In this document: positions 49,528 to 62,178 of the stretch, in pieces
How the letters are laid out: every line of letters starts with the position of its first letter
Numbering within the stretch: position 1 is the stretch's first letter
Assembly: GCF_041260155.1 (NCBI RefSeq)
Contig: NC_091947.1
Coordinates: forward strand, 27,551,615-27,615,614
From: Ptychodera flava
Lineage: Eukaryota; Hemichordata; Enteropneusta; Ptychoderidae
DNA: 64,000 nucleotides
Reading direction: 5' to 3'
Program-made: the position numbers and the translations under genes
The notes under the pieces: model-generated
Told to the model about the DNA's origin: nothing
The model's input: the letters and a program-made list of their open reading frames with translations, nothing else
The model's database searches: none

Positions 49528-52500
49528 TATCATACCGCTTATGAGCAGTGTAGGAAATCAGACAACAACCTGCCGCACCTGCCAACTTTGAAACGTTGTC
49601 TGTTCTTACTATGTTATATAACTTACAAGACTTAGCCTTATTTAATCACTTCTCGTGAACATATACCAAGTATATCTCGCCTCTGATCTCAGCAAATAAA
49701 ATTTGGAAATCATTCCATCTATCTATCAGGCAGGTACATCAAATGTTCACACTGCCCAACCGACTTAGAAAATCTTTACCTGTCCCGGGTAAGCGGGCAT
49801 GCAGTCTGTGTTTTGAAGTAGTTAGCAACAAAATCTATGATATCGTCCGAATTAAATTCCAGTCTTAGCATGTTAGAAAGAAGACGTGTCTTCTCCCTAA
49901 CACGTGACTCCAATATGGCGGAAAGACAACATGGACGATTTTATTATCAGCTATGATGATAATCCTATAAAACGGCATGCGAGACATACAACCTTGTCAA
50001 ACGGTTGACACTATTATTGTCGATGTTATTGATTTTGACAGATATTATGCACTAAAACAACCACAGGGCCAGAAGGCGCTAGGAGTCATAACAAGTTGTA
50101 AATGTTGCATACGCTAATACTAAATTTGTGATTATGGACATAGTTCATAAAAATGTGATATTTCTATCATTATTGTACACTTAGACAAATAATCGATCTA
50201 TACGAGAGACTGCGAAGCCAATATTGTGACCACGCATTATTGTGCAATATCAGCTATAGACCCTTATTTCCTAGGACCGTTGCTGCAAGAGCGTATTTGG
50301 CCTAAGTTCTGAAAATTACCGGGATTCCAGTATAGTTAGGTATCTATTTAATGTCATAATTTTATCAAAGATGTTCATAAATTTATTACTGGCATTTCAT
50401 TTTTGACACATTTTTTATGACTAATAGTGCCACGGTCCTGTACAACAGCTTGAGTTATGCCTGCCGATTCTCACCATCTCATAACAATTATAGACGCTAC
50501 GCGTACTTATGGAACGTAATTACATGTAACCAAAGAGCTGTAACTTGGAACTTCGAGTTGGACGATGCCATCAAGTTTAATAATTTTCCCCTTATATTTC
50601 CTTGTTGGTTACTACTACACATGTCAAGGTCACCGGTGACGTCGCGGCCTCCAGAGCAAGTACTATCCACTCACGTGGAATTCCAAAAAATATGGCTATA
50701 CAATCGAATTATACTCAGTCTGAAGAAAACGTCGTGAAACTCTCTCACAGCCCCTTCGTTCGCTACGCAGGTATGCGCCCTCAACGGTCTTTCTGACAAA
50801 CGACGCTCACTGAGCCAGCCGTGCTATAGCGTAGCGGACCTTTAAAATAGCCTTAAAAATCTTCATGTCCTTTTTACGGGACAATCTATAAGGGGTCACT
50901 CTGGATTTTGAGAGATAAATATTCGAAGTGAAAATTTTATATTTTCACCACATGCTTTTTATTTTCAAAAATCTTTATATGACTTGAAAGTGAAGAAATA
51001 TCACCACACAATTCTGGTAAAACCGTATCCATGTATGCCAGCAAACTATTGTAAGAGGTGACGTCAAAAGTTCGATGTAAGATAAAAATACTAAGTCCGT
51101 TAAATTTTTGGATGGGGAGATTCGACCCCTTAAAGCTTCTGTTCGACAAATCGATTTTAAATAAAATTTGAGAAATTAAAAATATAAAGAAATCAAATGC
51201 ATATTTTATTGAAACTCGGCGAATATGGAATTTGCTCAAACGCATTTGTGGCTACCCGGACCAACTTTCGCGTCGAAACTGCGAATTTTCGATGCAACAA
51301 GAATTACATATCGACGTTCTTTTCATACAAAATATGTAGCTATAGTGGTTTTGATCGGCGACTTCTTATAATTGGTTGGGAGTTCCAATCCGATAGAAAA
51401 TAAACATTTAATTTACGGCTATATAACGTAACCTGTTGTATGCATACCATACACTCGAATTCAGACACGGCCCCCCTTGCTTCAGACAAAACCCACTGGT
51501 AAAAGAATCATTTTTCGTGGACAGCTTTTGATGATGTGGCTCTTTGCTACATTTTCTTCATGCAAACAGGAAGAAGAAGTCTACGTCTTGCGTGTAGGAT
51601 GAGTTGGTAAGTTGTTTTGACCACGGCGGATTCAGGGTTCGTACTCAACCATCGTCGAAAACCACGGACCCCTCTACAGCAACCTGAACCAGCTAGTCGT
51701 AAAGCCGTTAAGATTTTTAATTTGATTAGATTTATTCTGATTTTTGCGCTCGTTTGTGTTGTAGAAAAAAAACACTTGCTTGCGAGAATGGCACACAACG
51801 TGCCCAAGGACAAGAAGAAGACACTTTGATTGACACCCAGGAAGAAGACAATTTGATTGATTGGTGTTCTTGTCAGTACATGGTTACGCTACCCCATATG
51901 TGGGGTAGAGTAACCGTGTATGTACCTTGATGTAACGATGAAGTCTGAATTCTTCCAGTAAAGATGTTATGTCGTTTTAATATTCAATTCAACCCTGGAA
52001 TACTATACTATAATTTGCTTTATTTGACGTATAAGAGCCTAGCGATTGGGTTGATCACAGTCCTGCAGGGACTGTGGTTCGATGTAAACCTTAGTTGTGG
52101 AAATTTATCTTGCGTAATCATGAAGCCCTTCATCCGATATTAACCTTGCGACGACACTTTGCAGCGAAAAAATGGATTGTCTCACTCTGACACCCCTCTA
52201 TATATTAATTGGTGTATGCCTTTACTTAGGCAAACAGTAGTTCATTGTTTACCGCCTGGTTCAAACCACGGTCCAGACAGTCTGTCCGTGGCATATCCTG
52301 TTGCCTCCACTGTAAAATGGCTTTTAAAGAATGGCATATAAAGAAATTACAGTAACCGGTTTTCGTAGGTATGATTGAAATGAAAAGAACAACAACAAGA
52401 GGTCTGTATCGTAGGGGAATGTAATAGACGATACCTAAACTCTTCTCCAACCATCGTCTCTTCAGGAAATGACGTATTCACTTTAACTGAGAACAGCGTT

Positions 52501-52560
52501 CTCGAATTTTCTCTCCATGGAAATGAGTAGTGAAACACAATGTTGTTTTGGTATGGCCAA
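48656..52560. other. Intergenic; (GA)n at 49501-49527 and a small hairpin at 51876-51924
   Basis: The hairpin is GGTTACGCTACCCC with an imperfect inverse. Several short frames (50417, 51547, 51617) have no motif and no splice context. Nothing else was recognised. Confidence 0.5.
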
Positions 52561-52565
52561 GACGG

Positions 52566-52571
52566 TATAAA
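52566..52571 (+). promoter_or_regulatory. TATA box of IGFBP7-like gene A
   Basis: TATAAA lies 118 bases before the ATG, which would put the transcription start near 52596 and leave a short 5' untranslated region of roughly 90 bases. Called from sequence and spacing only. Confidence 0.45.
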
Positions 52572-52683
52572 TTCATTCTGTGCACTGGAGGTCGGCGGAC
52601 CACAGTAGGTAGGGTGTCGTCGGATCGGTCGGAAGAGAAAAACGCCGCACAACTACAATCACAGCTCTAACTGTGGCGCGAAA

Positions 52684-55471
52684 ATGAAGTTTCTCGCTCT
52701 GTTGATTTTGTCGATTGTCGGTATTTCGGCAGCCGACCAAGCCGAAGAGTGTCCACCCTGCAACTGGGAGGAATGCGAAGAGCGCGGTTGCAGATCATAC
52801 ACGTATGGTCACTGCGATTGCTGCTACGTCTGCGAGAAGATAGAAGAGGAGACGTGTGGGGGCGATAGGTTCGAACACGGCAAATGTCGCGATGGGCTGG
52901 TGTGCGAGAAAAAGCCAGGTGAAGAGGAAGGCGTGTGCTTGTGTACAGAACAGATGGGAAGTGTGTGTGGGTCGGACGATAAAGACTACACCAGCGTCTG
53001 CGAACTTCGTTTAGCGAATGAGAAGTTGAAGGCCGAGGGAAAACCAAGCGACATTGAAGTAAAAAACCAAGGCGCATGCCAAAGAGGTATGTTTTTATTC
53101 AGCCAACATAGATCTCATCGCGAACTCTGGCACAAGAATACCTTTTCCAGACCGAAAAGTTTTAATATTACTCTCGTTCACTGTACTACTGTGTACTGTA
53201 AATTATATCTCCGGTTATGACTGGACGCTGTCAGCCACACGGCTGGAACGGAAGTGCTACGTGTCATTCCAGATGCTTATTTGCATTTCAATTCACGTAG
53301 ATCCAGAGTTTTCACTCCGTCGGCGGCCTTAGGGGTGGACCATTTGAACTTCGACACTGTTTTGGCACATGAGCAAGTTCGCTGCTGTATCAGCCGTCTG
53401 GCAAAGGATTTAATAAGAGCAGCAATTTTCGTTAGCTTTGTCGTCATTTTTTTTTCAGTTTCTTCAAACCACTTTCTCTGTGACAGTGAACCTAATCATT
53501 TACATCCATGACCTAATTGTCCTTGAGCCATAATCGCTTTCCCTTCAGGGTTAACAAAGGCATGTTGATTCCGCAATCACACTGTGAATAGTTTTTGCAT
53601 AAAGTGATGGAGGCACTGTGGTGGGGGCAAGTTAGGGCCAGTGACCATAACTCTAGTAAGAGTAAATATTATCAATAGTCCTAGCTCAGGTGAAATTTCA
53701 TTGTGATAGGATCTGTACTCTAATAACTTTCGTGTCATTTTCTTTTCCGTTGAGTGCTCCTTCTTGACTTGCAAGACGTTGGTTTCACTTTTTCCCCAGC
53801 TCCAACCATAAAGGTGACCAACGAGAACTCGACCATCGAAGAAGTTTCCGGGGCAAACTTGTATCTGAGCTGCACGGCGCACGGTGTGCCAACACCAAAA
53901 ATCTCGTGGCATTTCAAAGGCGACGAACTGCCCGGCGACAACGACAACGTTCAAGTTCAAATGATGAGAGGCCGATCACGTTTCGAAACGAACAGCTTTA
54001 TGGTTGTAAGTAAAATTTTGTGACTCTGTAATTTCGTATTTAAATGTCACCATCTCGGAAGGTGTTAGCCCATTGGTTGGCTGAATCTTCACGGTTATGA
54101 CTGAATAATACAATTAGACTCCCTAAGTTGCCATGAATAGTGACAATCGACCAATCAGATATAACCTTCCGAGCACGCTGCACATCAGCAGACGTTAGGT
54201 GACCGGTGGTGGAATGTACCGCTGCAATGTTTACATAAAGCTTGGCCAAATGCATGAGTTTACGTCATTTTGTTGTACCATTGCTCACGTTAATGTTTAG
54301 AGCACTGGGATGTAACCTTGATATGTCCCTTTGCAATACAAAACTGAATAGTTTAAACTTTCATGAAGACGATATGGTAGAAGATATGGCCACGTAAAAG
54401 GGACAGAGCTTTTTATCATGGGTAAATGGAAGTTTTCACACACCTGACGTCTGGTAGTCTGCCAAACAAAGTAAAGTTAGTTCGCGTTCACAAAGGCTAG
54501 TGTGTAGTGTATGTACGGTAGGATTTGATTTGTGATTTGTTTTGTTTGTTTTCTTTCATCTTCCAGTTAGTTGTCCCTCGACCAATCGATTCTGGGAATT
54601 ACACTTGCAAAGCTTCGAATTCTAATGGCGAAGCATCCGAAGAAATTTCAGTCACCATACACCCAAACTTAAAGGACAAAACAGGTAAATTCCTCAAAAG
54701 TGCCACTTGTCACACGCAAGACAGGGAAACAGTATTAGTCCCTCCTAAAGTACTTTATTACCAGAATTGTTCAAATTCGTGTTTTTGTCAAGGAACAAAA
54801 AAAATCTCATTCTCTGCGAAAGTAGCTTCCTCGGCACTTTGGTGGCCAAGCCTGGTTTAGCAGAGAGAAAGCGATTCATGCAAGTCTATGACGCGCATGC
54901 GCAATAGACCTTTGAACGAACGAGGTTTCTCGCCACGTTCCCGTGTGTGGCGGGACTGTTTTAATTAATTCCGTACACTTACAAGAAGGCACGGTGTCGT
55001 CAGAAAGGGAAATCAGGCACTATGACTTATTTATTGTTCTTAATTGTACATGTACATTCGTCTGATAGGATGTTGATTCGGCTGGTAAGTTGCGGTAAAA
55101 GGTCAGTGAAATACGATTTACGCTGAAAAAAACTCAAAACATCTACAGAATTGTTGTTGAGTGATTTAATGATGCACTCATTTGCTAAAGGATGGCAATG
55201 TTAACATACTCTGATTAGTGAATAGTTGCATGTCTTTTTTAAACAGTGCTGAGATTTTCGAATGTAGGTATTAGATTCACAAATTTGGCACAGTTCGCTC
55301 CGTCTAATACAGAAGTTATCCAGTATCAAATAAAGATAGTGTAGCATTTGCCAATGGTATAATATCATCTTAGACTCTCCTCATCATCTAAACTCAGTGA
55401 CAAGTTTTTGAACCGTACAACAATTGTGATTAATACCATTCTCTTTTTTCATTTCGATTTCAGAGCTCTAA
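52684..55471 (+). CDS. IGFBP7-like protein A (IB-Kazal-Ig, secretory pathway, C-terminal KTEL)
   Basis: Exons are 52684-53086, 53800-54005, 54567-54684 and 55464-55471, with matching phases (1, 0, 1), giving 244 residues. There is a signal peptide at about 1-17. An IGFBP N-terminal domain follows with twelve cysteines (C23, 26, 31, 36, 44, 46, 47, 50, 58, 68, 74, 85), including CDCCYVC and CGG..FEHGKC. A Kazal-like domain (C87, C95, C106, C132; VCGSDDKDY) comes next. An I-set Ig domain is split between exons 2 and 3 (C159, W171, C217 in GNYTC). N-glycosylation sequons are at N144 and N214. This order is that of IGFBP7, IGFBPL1 and KAZALD1. The last coding segment adds only EL, making DKTEL at the end. 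Vertebrate relatives are secreted modulators of growth-factor signalling; KTEL hints at ER retention. Confidence 0.92.
55464..55471 (+). CDS. Terminal coding segment of gene A: completes KTEL
   Basis: Acceptor TTTCAG ends at 55463. AG CTC TAA completes the split glutamate codon and adds leucine and stop. The exon continues as 3' untranslated sequence to a poly(A) signal near 56103. Confidence 0.8.
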
Positions 55472-56102
55472 GGCAAGTCATCCCGAGAGTGCTTGGCGAT
55501 ACTAGTTGATTTCAAGTGGTGCTAACCCTTCAGTAGAACTTGAACTTAGACGTCTAGCAAATTTTTATACGTATTCAGTGGTTTGATAGGTATACTTTTA
55601 CTGATTTCTTCGTTTGCAAATTGTCAAGATATATATATCTCGATTTGTCCACTTTGTCAAGTACCCTGAAAAGTGTTGCATGGCAGCCCTTCTTTAGTTT
55701 TTGTTAGGACGCGATGAGAGCTGTTTAAATTTCGAAGCGAACACTTCTTCATTTGAAAGACCAAAACTACAAGGTTATGGTAGTCAGGAATTTGTATCAT
55801 CGTCTGATACAATCAGTGCATGTAGTTCTGACAGTTGAAGTTGAAGGTAGAGGGCACCCATCTTTAGAACTTTAAAAATTGAATCGGAAAATATCGGAGG
55901 GAGTCTGAGGGAGGGTGCATAATACAGTTAGGAGTCTTATAAACTTGAGAAATTCACCAAGGCACATAAGTTCATATGAAGTCAACTGTTTGGTCATGGT
56001 TTTACGTCATATTGAGTTGTCATCGAACATTTCCCAAACAGGTATGTCCGTAGCATTTTGTTGTTTTGATGTTGAGTGTAGTACTGTAAAACGCTATGAT
56101 TC

Positions 56103-56108
56103 AATAAA
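56103..56108 (+). promoter_or_regulatory. Poly(A) signal AATAAA of IGFBP7-like gene A
   Basis: First clear AATAAA after the KTEL stop codon. It sits about 630 bases into the terminal exon, is followed by a T-rich stretch, and lies on the coding strand. Confidence 0.45.
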
Positions 56109-56130
56109 AGTATTTTTTTCTGACGACCAT

Positions 56131-59100
56131 TGCTGTGTGTACTATTTCAGTGTTTAAATAGAGTTTTTAGTTGTCTTTGCGTCCTTGCGGCTGAAGAAAG
56201 GCGAATGGATCATTGTCGATAGTGTTGAGTCAATAAATTCATTCAACGGCAAGATCTTTGCAGGAACCCACCCAGTCTATACGCCCCACTTAACCCTTTC
56301 ACCACCATGGTTTTACCCAAACCCATTATTATCAATGGTGATCTTGGACCTGTTTACAGGGAACTGAAGATGAACAGGTTAAAACGTAGCACACAAAGCC
56401 GAAACGAAGGGATCGCCAATGATCTAGCATGATCGTCGATATGAAACCAAATTAAGTGCGGCCCAACAGAACTTACATGGAAATATCAGTTCTCTTTCTG
56501 TCTGTTGATTTTATACAAGTGCATGGTTAGTAAATAAGTACTGAATTTAAAACTTTGCATGGAATTCGGAAATGACAGTTCATCACTCATGGGATCGTTA
56601 CCCGGGTATTTCAGGGCCCATAGGTGATTGCACAAATTCATTTCTGAGTATCTCTGGATGCTTCTCCTGTAAACTCCAGTACCAGACTTTTCAAGCTGTT
56701 AACTTAGAAATACACCTATGCCAAGCTTTCGAACAGTTATCCTTTTGAAAGGACATGCAGCGTATTTTGCATTGGATTCCGATGCAAATAAACTGCCAGA
56801 TTTTCACCAGTTTCATACGGAATCCTTTTGCATATGCCATGCATATTCCGCACCGCAAGGAGTCATGTGTACATGAAACTGTCCTCTTGAGCTACCGCAA
56901 ATTCTTCCGAATCTTTTGTATCAGTGATGGGGATGGAAGGGCTCTTCATGTCTACTTGGTGTCGTGACTTACGGCCACCAGGATCGGAGAAGACGGTTAC
57001 ACAGTCGACATGTCGACTGGAAAAGTGTAAAGCTGCGTTCAATAAAAAATGGTGAGAGGGGCTGGAGGAATTAACAGGGAGGATTCGAAAATTCAGGGGG
57101 TAGTCGAGGGGGGACTTGAGGGACCTGAAAATATTTTGGTTTCCAACATTTTGATGTCGTTCAATGGTTCTGATGTTAGTGATAAATAAACAAAATCTGG
57201 AACTGTTTTGTCGCATTTTATGACTTTAATCTCGAAAAAAGTCTAAAAAAGTGTGAATGCCATTAAATTTTCGTAAAAACAAGTTGACCTTGTAGCGGGG
57301 CAGGAACTGCGACTGTTGATATTTTTTTCAATATTTCTGTGCAATGTATCAAATACAGTTTCTTGGTGTCTCTACAGCATGCTAAAAACACGATATTCAG
57401 TTTGTCAACAAAGCCCGTTCGTCTAAATTAGAGTTCAGACTTAAAGTTTATGTTTGTCAATGATACAAATGCACGGTACACGTTGGCTGTGTTGGCAAGA
57501 CTGAATACTGGACAGTTCAACATGCTGTAGGGAGTAGAACAAGAACGCAGTTGTATAAACTGAACCAAAATATTGTCAAAATACAAAGTTAATACAGCTA
57601 CCGCCCTGCTACTGCCTACGGGTAGTGTCACTGTCACTGCATACCGGCAGGGACAGTGATAGCTCTGACTCTGATGTAATTGCTGAGTTGAAGAAGAGTT
57701 TCGGTCATAGGACTCTCAATTGACAGTGAAACATACTTGTACACAAGATCAGGCCAGAGTGCAACACATAGAAGACTAGGAGACTTATTAACAGTTACTA
57801 TGGATTTGTCAATTCTGGCATATGAGAATAATCAAATATTAGAGAAAAAAGATGGGGTCACCATGCTTGATCTTATACAAATGTACGATGAAAAGTCACA
57901 GTTTTTATTATAAAACCATTCATTCCAAGTTCATGCAGTGAATGAAATTTTCACATCTCATCGTACAATAACACAAAAGTAAAACTTTGAACAGTAAAGA
58001 CTCTAATTTAAATGAAAAAATGTGTGACTATTAAAATGGAATTCTTTATTTTTTATCAAATTTGCCATTAGTACATTATTACACCCAAAATTTCTGAGAT
58101 TAAAACATTTATTCGATGGAATATTTAAACTCTCCAGTACTGTCAATTTTGTAAAACATTTATAAGTAGCATCCATGTTGTATATGTCTTGTACTTTTGG
58201 GGAAAAAAAAACATTCGGTAGGTCTATGTGCTCACTTCTTCACAATTTGGCAAAATGTAGCCAGGAATTCACAATTTGCATACTCTCTCATGAGAGACTC
58301 TAACATTATATAACATAACATGAACACAAAAACGAAAAAAATAGTGTATGAGATGCGTGGAGCCGTTTTCCCTTTATTGCAGTTCTGAACGTATCAAACG
58401 CAAGGGCTAAATCGGTTAATGATTGCATTTGGTCTGCATTCAGATCATTATGGCGACGACGACTCGGTCTGGACCGCATATGCAGCAGGTAAAAAACAGA
58501 AGACAAGCCTGTACCACGTCGTTCATTTCAGCCATCTTGTTACAATGCATGGCGAGACGTAGCCGTAATCTGGCTGTCGAATGACAGTGTGATCTTTTGA
58601 CGCTACGTTTCGAAACCAGTGTGGTTCTTCCTCTGTCGCTTTTTCGATATTTTCTCCCCTTGGATTTTTGTTTCACTCTTTGTGGCTTAATCATTGTCAG
58701 TGTTTTGTTTGTCCAGTAAGGAGGCTAGAATATTTATATTCGAGTCAGTTGATTGTGTTTCATTTTGTTCGGTCTTTTCTGAAATATTGTGTACTTGTGC
58801 ATTTATGAGCGACTCTAACATAGCATAACATATATTTATATGTCTAAAGTGCCAATGTCGCGGTATCCTCTCATCGATCATGGACCGATCGATTAAGTCC
58901 ATCCAGCTACCGATGCCGGTGGAATCATAAACTGATAGCAAACGCACAACAAAGACCGAGAAGCTTCCACTGATCTTTGGCGAGGACACATGCACCCTGG
59001 AGATGAAATTTGACTTTCAGATAAGCCTACCATTGTTAAGTTCAACCTTGAAGTTAATTAAGATGTGGCAATTGTTTACTAGTATATGCTAATAAGTAGT

Positions 59101-60722
59101 TGCGTAATTGATTTTAATAAAAATCAAAGGACTTGATGTATCTGACCGCGTTGCCTGTCGTCCACCGATACATCCACGCACGGTCCCTCGATGTGTATAT
59201 ACGAACGGACAAATATACATCAATATATTTCTAAAGCTTCTTGCCTGCAAATATTATGGTAGAACCCACGGCCCCTCCATTAAGGGACCGTGTAGAACCC
59301 TATCGTTTTGCGGAGTATCTGTGGGGAAATGTGTTGAAAATGTTTAAACAGTCAGTCGATGACGCAACATCTTGATATTAAGCTTCAGATGGAGCCCTTT
59401 ATATTTATTATGTCACAGCATTACTCTAACCTGACTAAAAGCGTCCTAAATCTATGTATGGCACAACACGTTTTTTTACGTCTCAGATATGTAATACTTG
59501 ATGAGCTTGGTTACAGATTTATAAGTCAGATTCTTCAATATTAAAAATTTTGGCATTTTCAAAACGCAGCAGCGGATATCAGTTGCCCCGCTAATTTCAA
59601 ATGGAATAGTTGGTGGCTATTCCCGAACTGACAAATTCATTTCAAATCTTGGGAATGCCACAGGTAGTAGATTGCTCCCAAGCCAAAGTTAATCAGGCAT
59701 GTCTGCAACAATAGACGGTGTGTCTATGCTGCAACCTATACCGACAGTCACTATGACGACAGATATATTGAAACCGCTGAAAGAGTTCACACTTTCCCAC
59801 CAATCACGTCCTGTATTTTGAAATCCTTTCATCGTTCATGTGAGATCATAGGGGTGTAATCTACTTCAGGGGTCAAGAGGTGACGAGCATTTATGGAACG
59901 TGTTATGTTCTGTATAACGTACTGTACTCATGGAGGTACAATAATTTCATGCGTCTACGATGAGACTTTACTATGGGGTTTCTTTTAGGTCCGGATCCCT
60001 TGGAGATAATGTGAGCGAACAGCAACATTGTTCTATATCAATCATTAATAATAAAATTACGCAACCAAGTGTTCAGTATTTACACAATTGAGTAGAAAGA
60101 GACTGACAAAAAATCATATTGACATGTGAACTCTTCATGGAGTTCAAACCATATGCATAGACCCTGGAGAAAAACTTCGAGGGTCTGTGTTCAAACCATG
60201 GAATGTTCGAACATGGATTTCGACCGTCTGTGGTCCGGGCAATAAACAGACAGTCCACTGTCTTGGCGAATAGAACGTCATAGAGCCTCTGCCTAGCAAT
60301 TGGTTACGAGCTGTAACTCCGCCGCACAGCGAACAAATGATAGTGAGCCTTTAGTCTCGTCCAGTTCCTATACTCGGTGTTCAGCTCAGTTGACTGCCAT
60401 GTCAACGCATCACTATCTTCGCCACATCCTCACAATCTTTGGTATCCATTGTTGTAACTCCATGCTTTATTATTGACAGAAGGTGTTTTGAACAGACCAA
60501 TCGGTACTTGAAACTGTTGGGTCAAGTTTGGGTCAAGCCTACTATTTATCTGGCCTTGTTCCGTGCAACAATTTCTTTTCTGGTATGGCCTCTGATTTAA
60601 AATCGTTCTGAATGTTGATTTGCTCCTTGTACACAACAACACAGCGTCGAACAGCCAGCGTCGGACCCTGAGCGTGAGCAACGCAGTACCGTTCTGGTAG
60701 CCTTGAATGCGAGTTTAGAAAC
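56131..60722. other. Intergenic between the two IGFBP7-like genes; two overlapping unrecognised minus-strand frames at 58440-58995
   Basis: The frames (58687-58995, then 58440-58694) are adjacent, overlap by a few bases and show no family motif. A possible acceptor (TCTCCAG) lies just upstream at about 58998. The rest shows no gene. It should include the promoter of paralogue B, for which no TATA box was found. Confidence 0.4.
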
Positions 60723-62133
60723 ATGAAAGTATTCCTTGTCTTCGTGCTGGCCTCTCTGTGCCTCGGTGCACCTCAAGAGGGTTCGGAGGCGGACGGAGAA
60801 TGCCCTCCTTGCAAGAAGGAAGACTGCCAGTTACGGAATAACTGCATGGCTTACGCTAAAGACGACTGTGGATGCTGCTTTGTGTGCCTACGAAGCGAAC
60901 AAGAAGCTTGCGGCGGTGAGAACTGGGACACCGGCAAGTGTCGGGAAGGACTCGATTGTTACATAAACCCCGAGAAAGAAGACCAAACTGAAGGCACCTG
61001 CATTTGCGTGGAGGACTCCGACAACCTATGCGGGTCAGACGATGTCGATTACAAAAGTATCTGTCATCTACAATGGGCCAACAAAAAATTAGAAAAGGAT
61101 GGTAAACCAGGCAACATTGAAGTTAAGAGTAAAGGCTACTGCAAAAGAGGTTTGTATGAATTATTTATGCGTAAAGAACCGGGGACGCTGTGATTCTCTT
61201 TATCGCCCATGGAGGAGCCAGATAGTTAAAACCCAGACTTCTTTCAAAATACAGTGTGTATACACGTGAAAATGTGCGCTTATCTTTTTTGCTCAGGTGT
61301 AGCGTCCATCTTTACTGTTATTTCCAGAGGTATAAAGGCTGAAAAGCAGACCGATTCCAGACGGAACTGCCACGTGTGACTTTCTGCATACCAATACATA
61401 CTTCCGGTCGCTTAGTATGCTAATAACCCCAATTGAACCCCGACGCATTCTTCAAGTTGCAGTGAAGGGCTGCCCTGCACTCGCCCCATGGGCCTATGCC
61501 CTACAATAGAAGAGATTTGTCGTATTTTGCCATCACCGTCTGACCGCGTAGGCTCCGTCCTCCACGGTCACTTCACTCAAATGTGCGCAATTCGCTCAAG
61601 ACCGAAGTTACCATCTTTCAAAGATGGAAATTGAGCCAATATAGCAAACGTATTTGGAATAGCATTTTAAAGTTCATCGTGTTTGGAGGTAGAAGCAAGA
61701 CTTTTTTTTCTACCTCCATGATAAGCTGATGTGCATAGACAGTTTTATGATCTATGATATGTGCAACTTCGCATGTTGCTCAAGGGCCTTATTTCCTAGT
61801 AGCCAGCATGGAACCTGGAAATCTGGTTGTTGTTGTTTGTATTGTTGTTTATATTTATATTCGTCGTGATTTTGTTGTTGTTCTTAATTATAGGAATAGA
61901 GTGTACGTTTGGACAGAGTTGCATTGGGTCAAATGATGTGTCCTTGTAGTGTTTCTTGTGACATCTACATTACGTTTGAAACAACAAAATAGTTATGTTC
62001 GTCGAATCTTATTTATTTATTTATTTATTTGCAAAGAAAACCAACGGGAATAAGTCAAACTTACAGGTTCCACAACAACAACGACAACAACAACAACAAC
62101 AACAAACATTGGGAATATAAAGATAAACAATAC

Positions 62134-62178
<45 letters not shown>

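Noticed and set aside
52667..53077. 136-codon minus-strand frame opposite IGFBP7-like gene A exon 1
   Set aside because: It mirrors the cysteine-rich coding exon and has no motif of its own.
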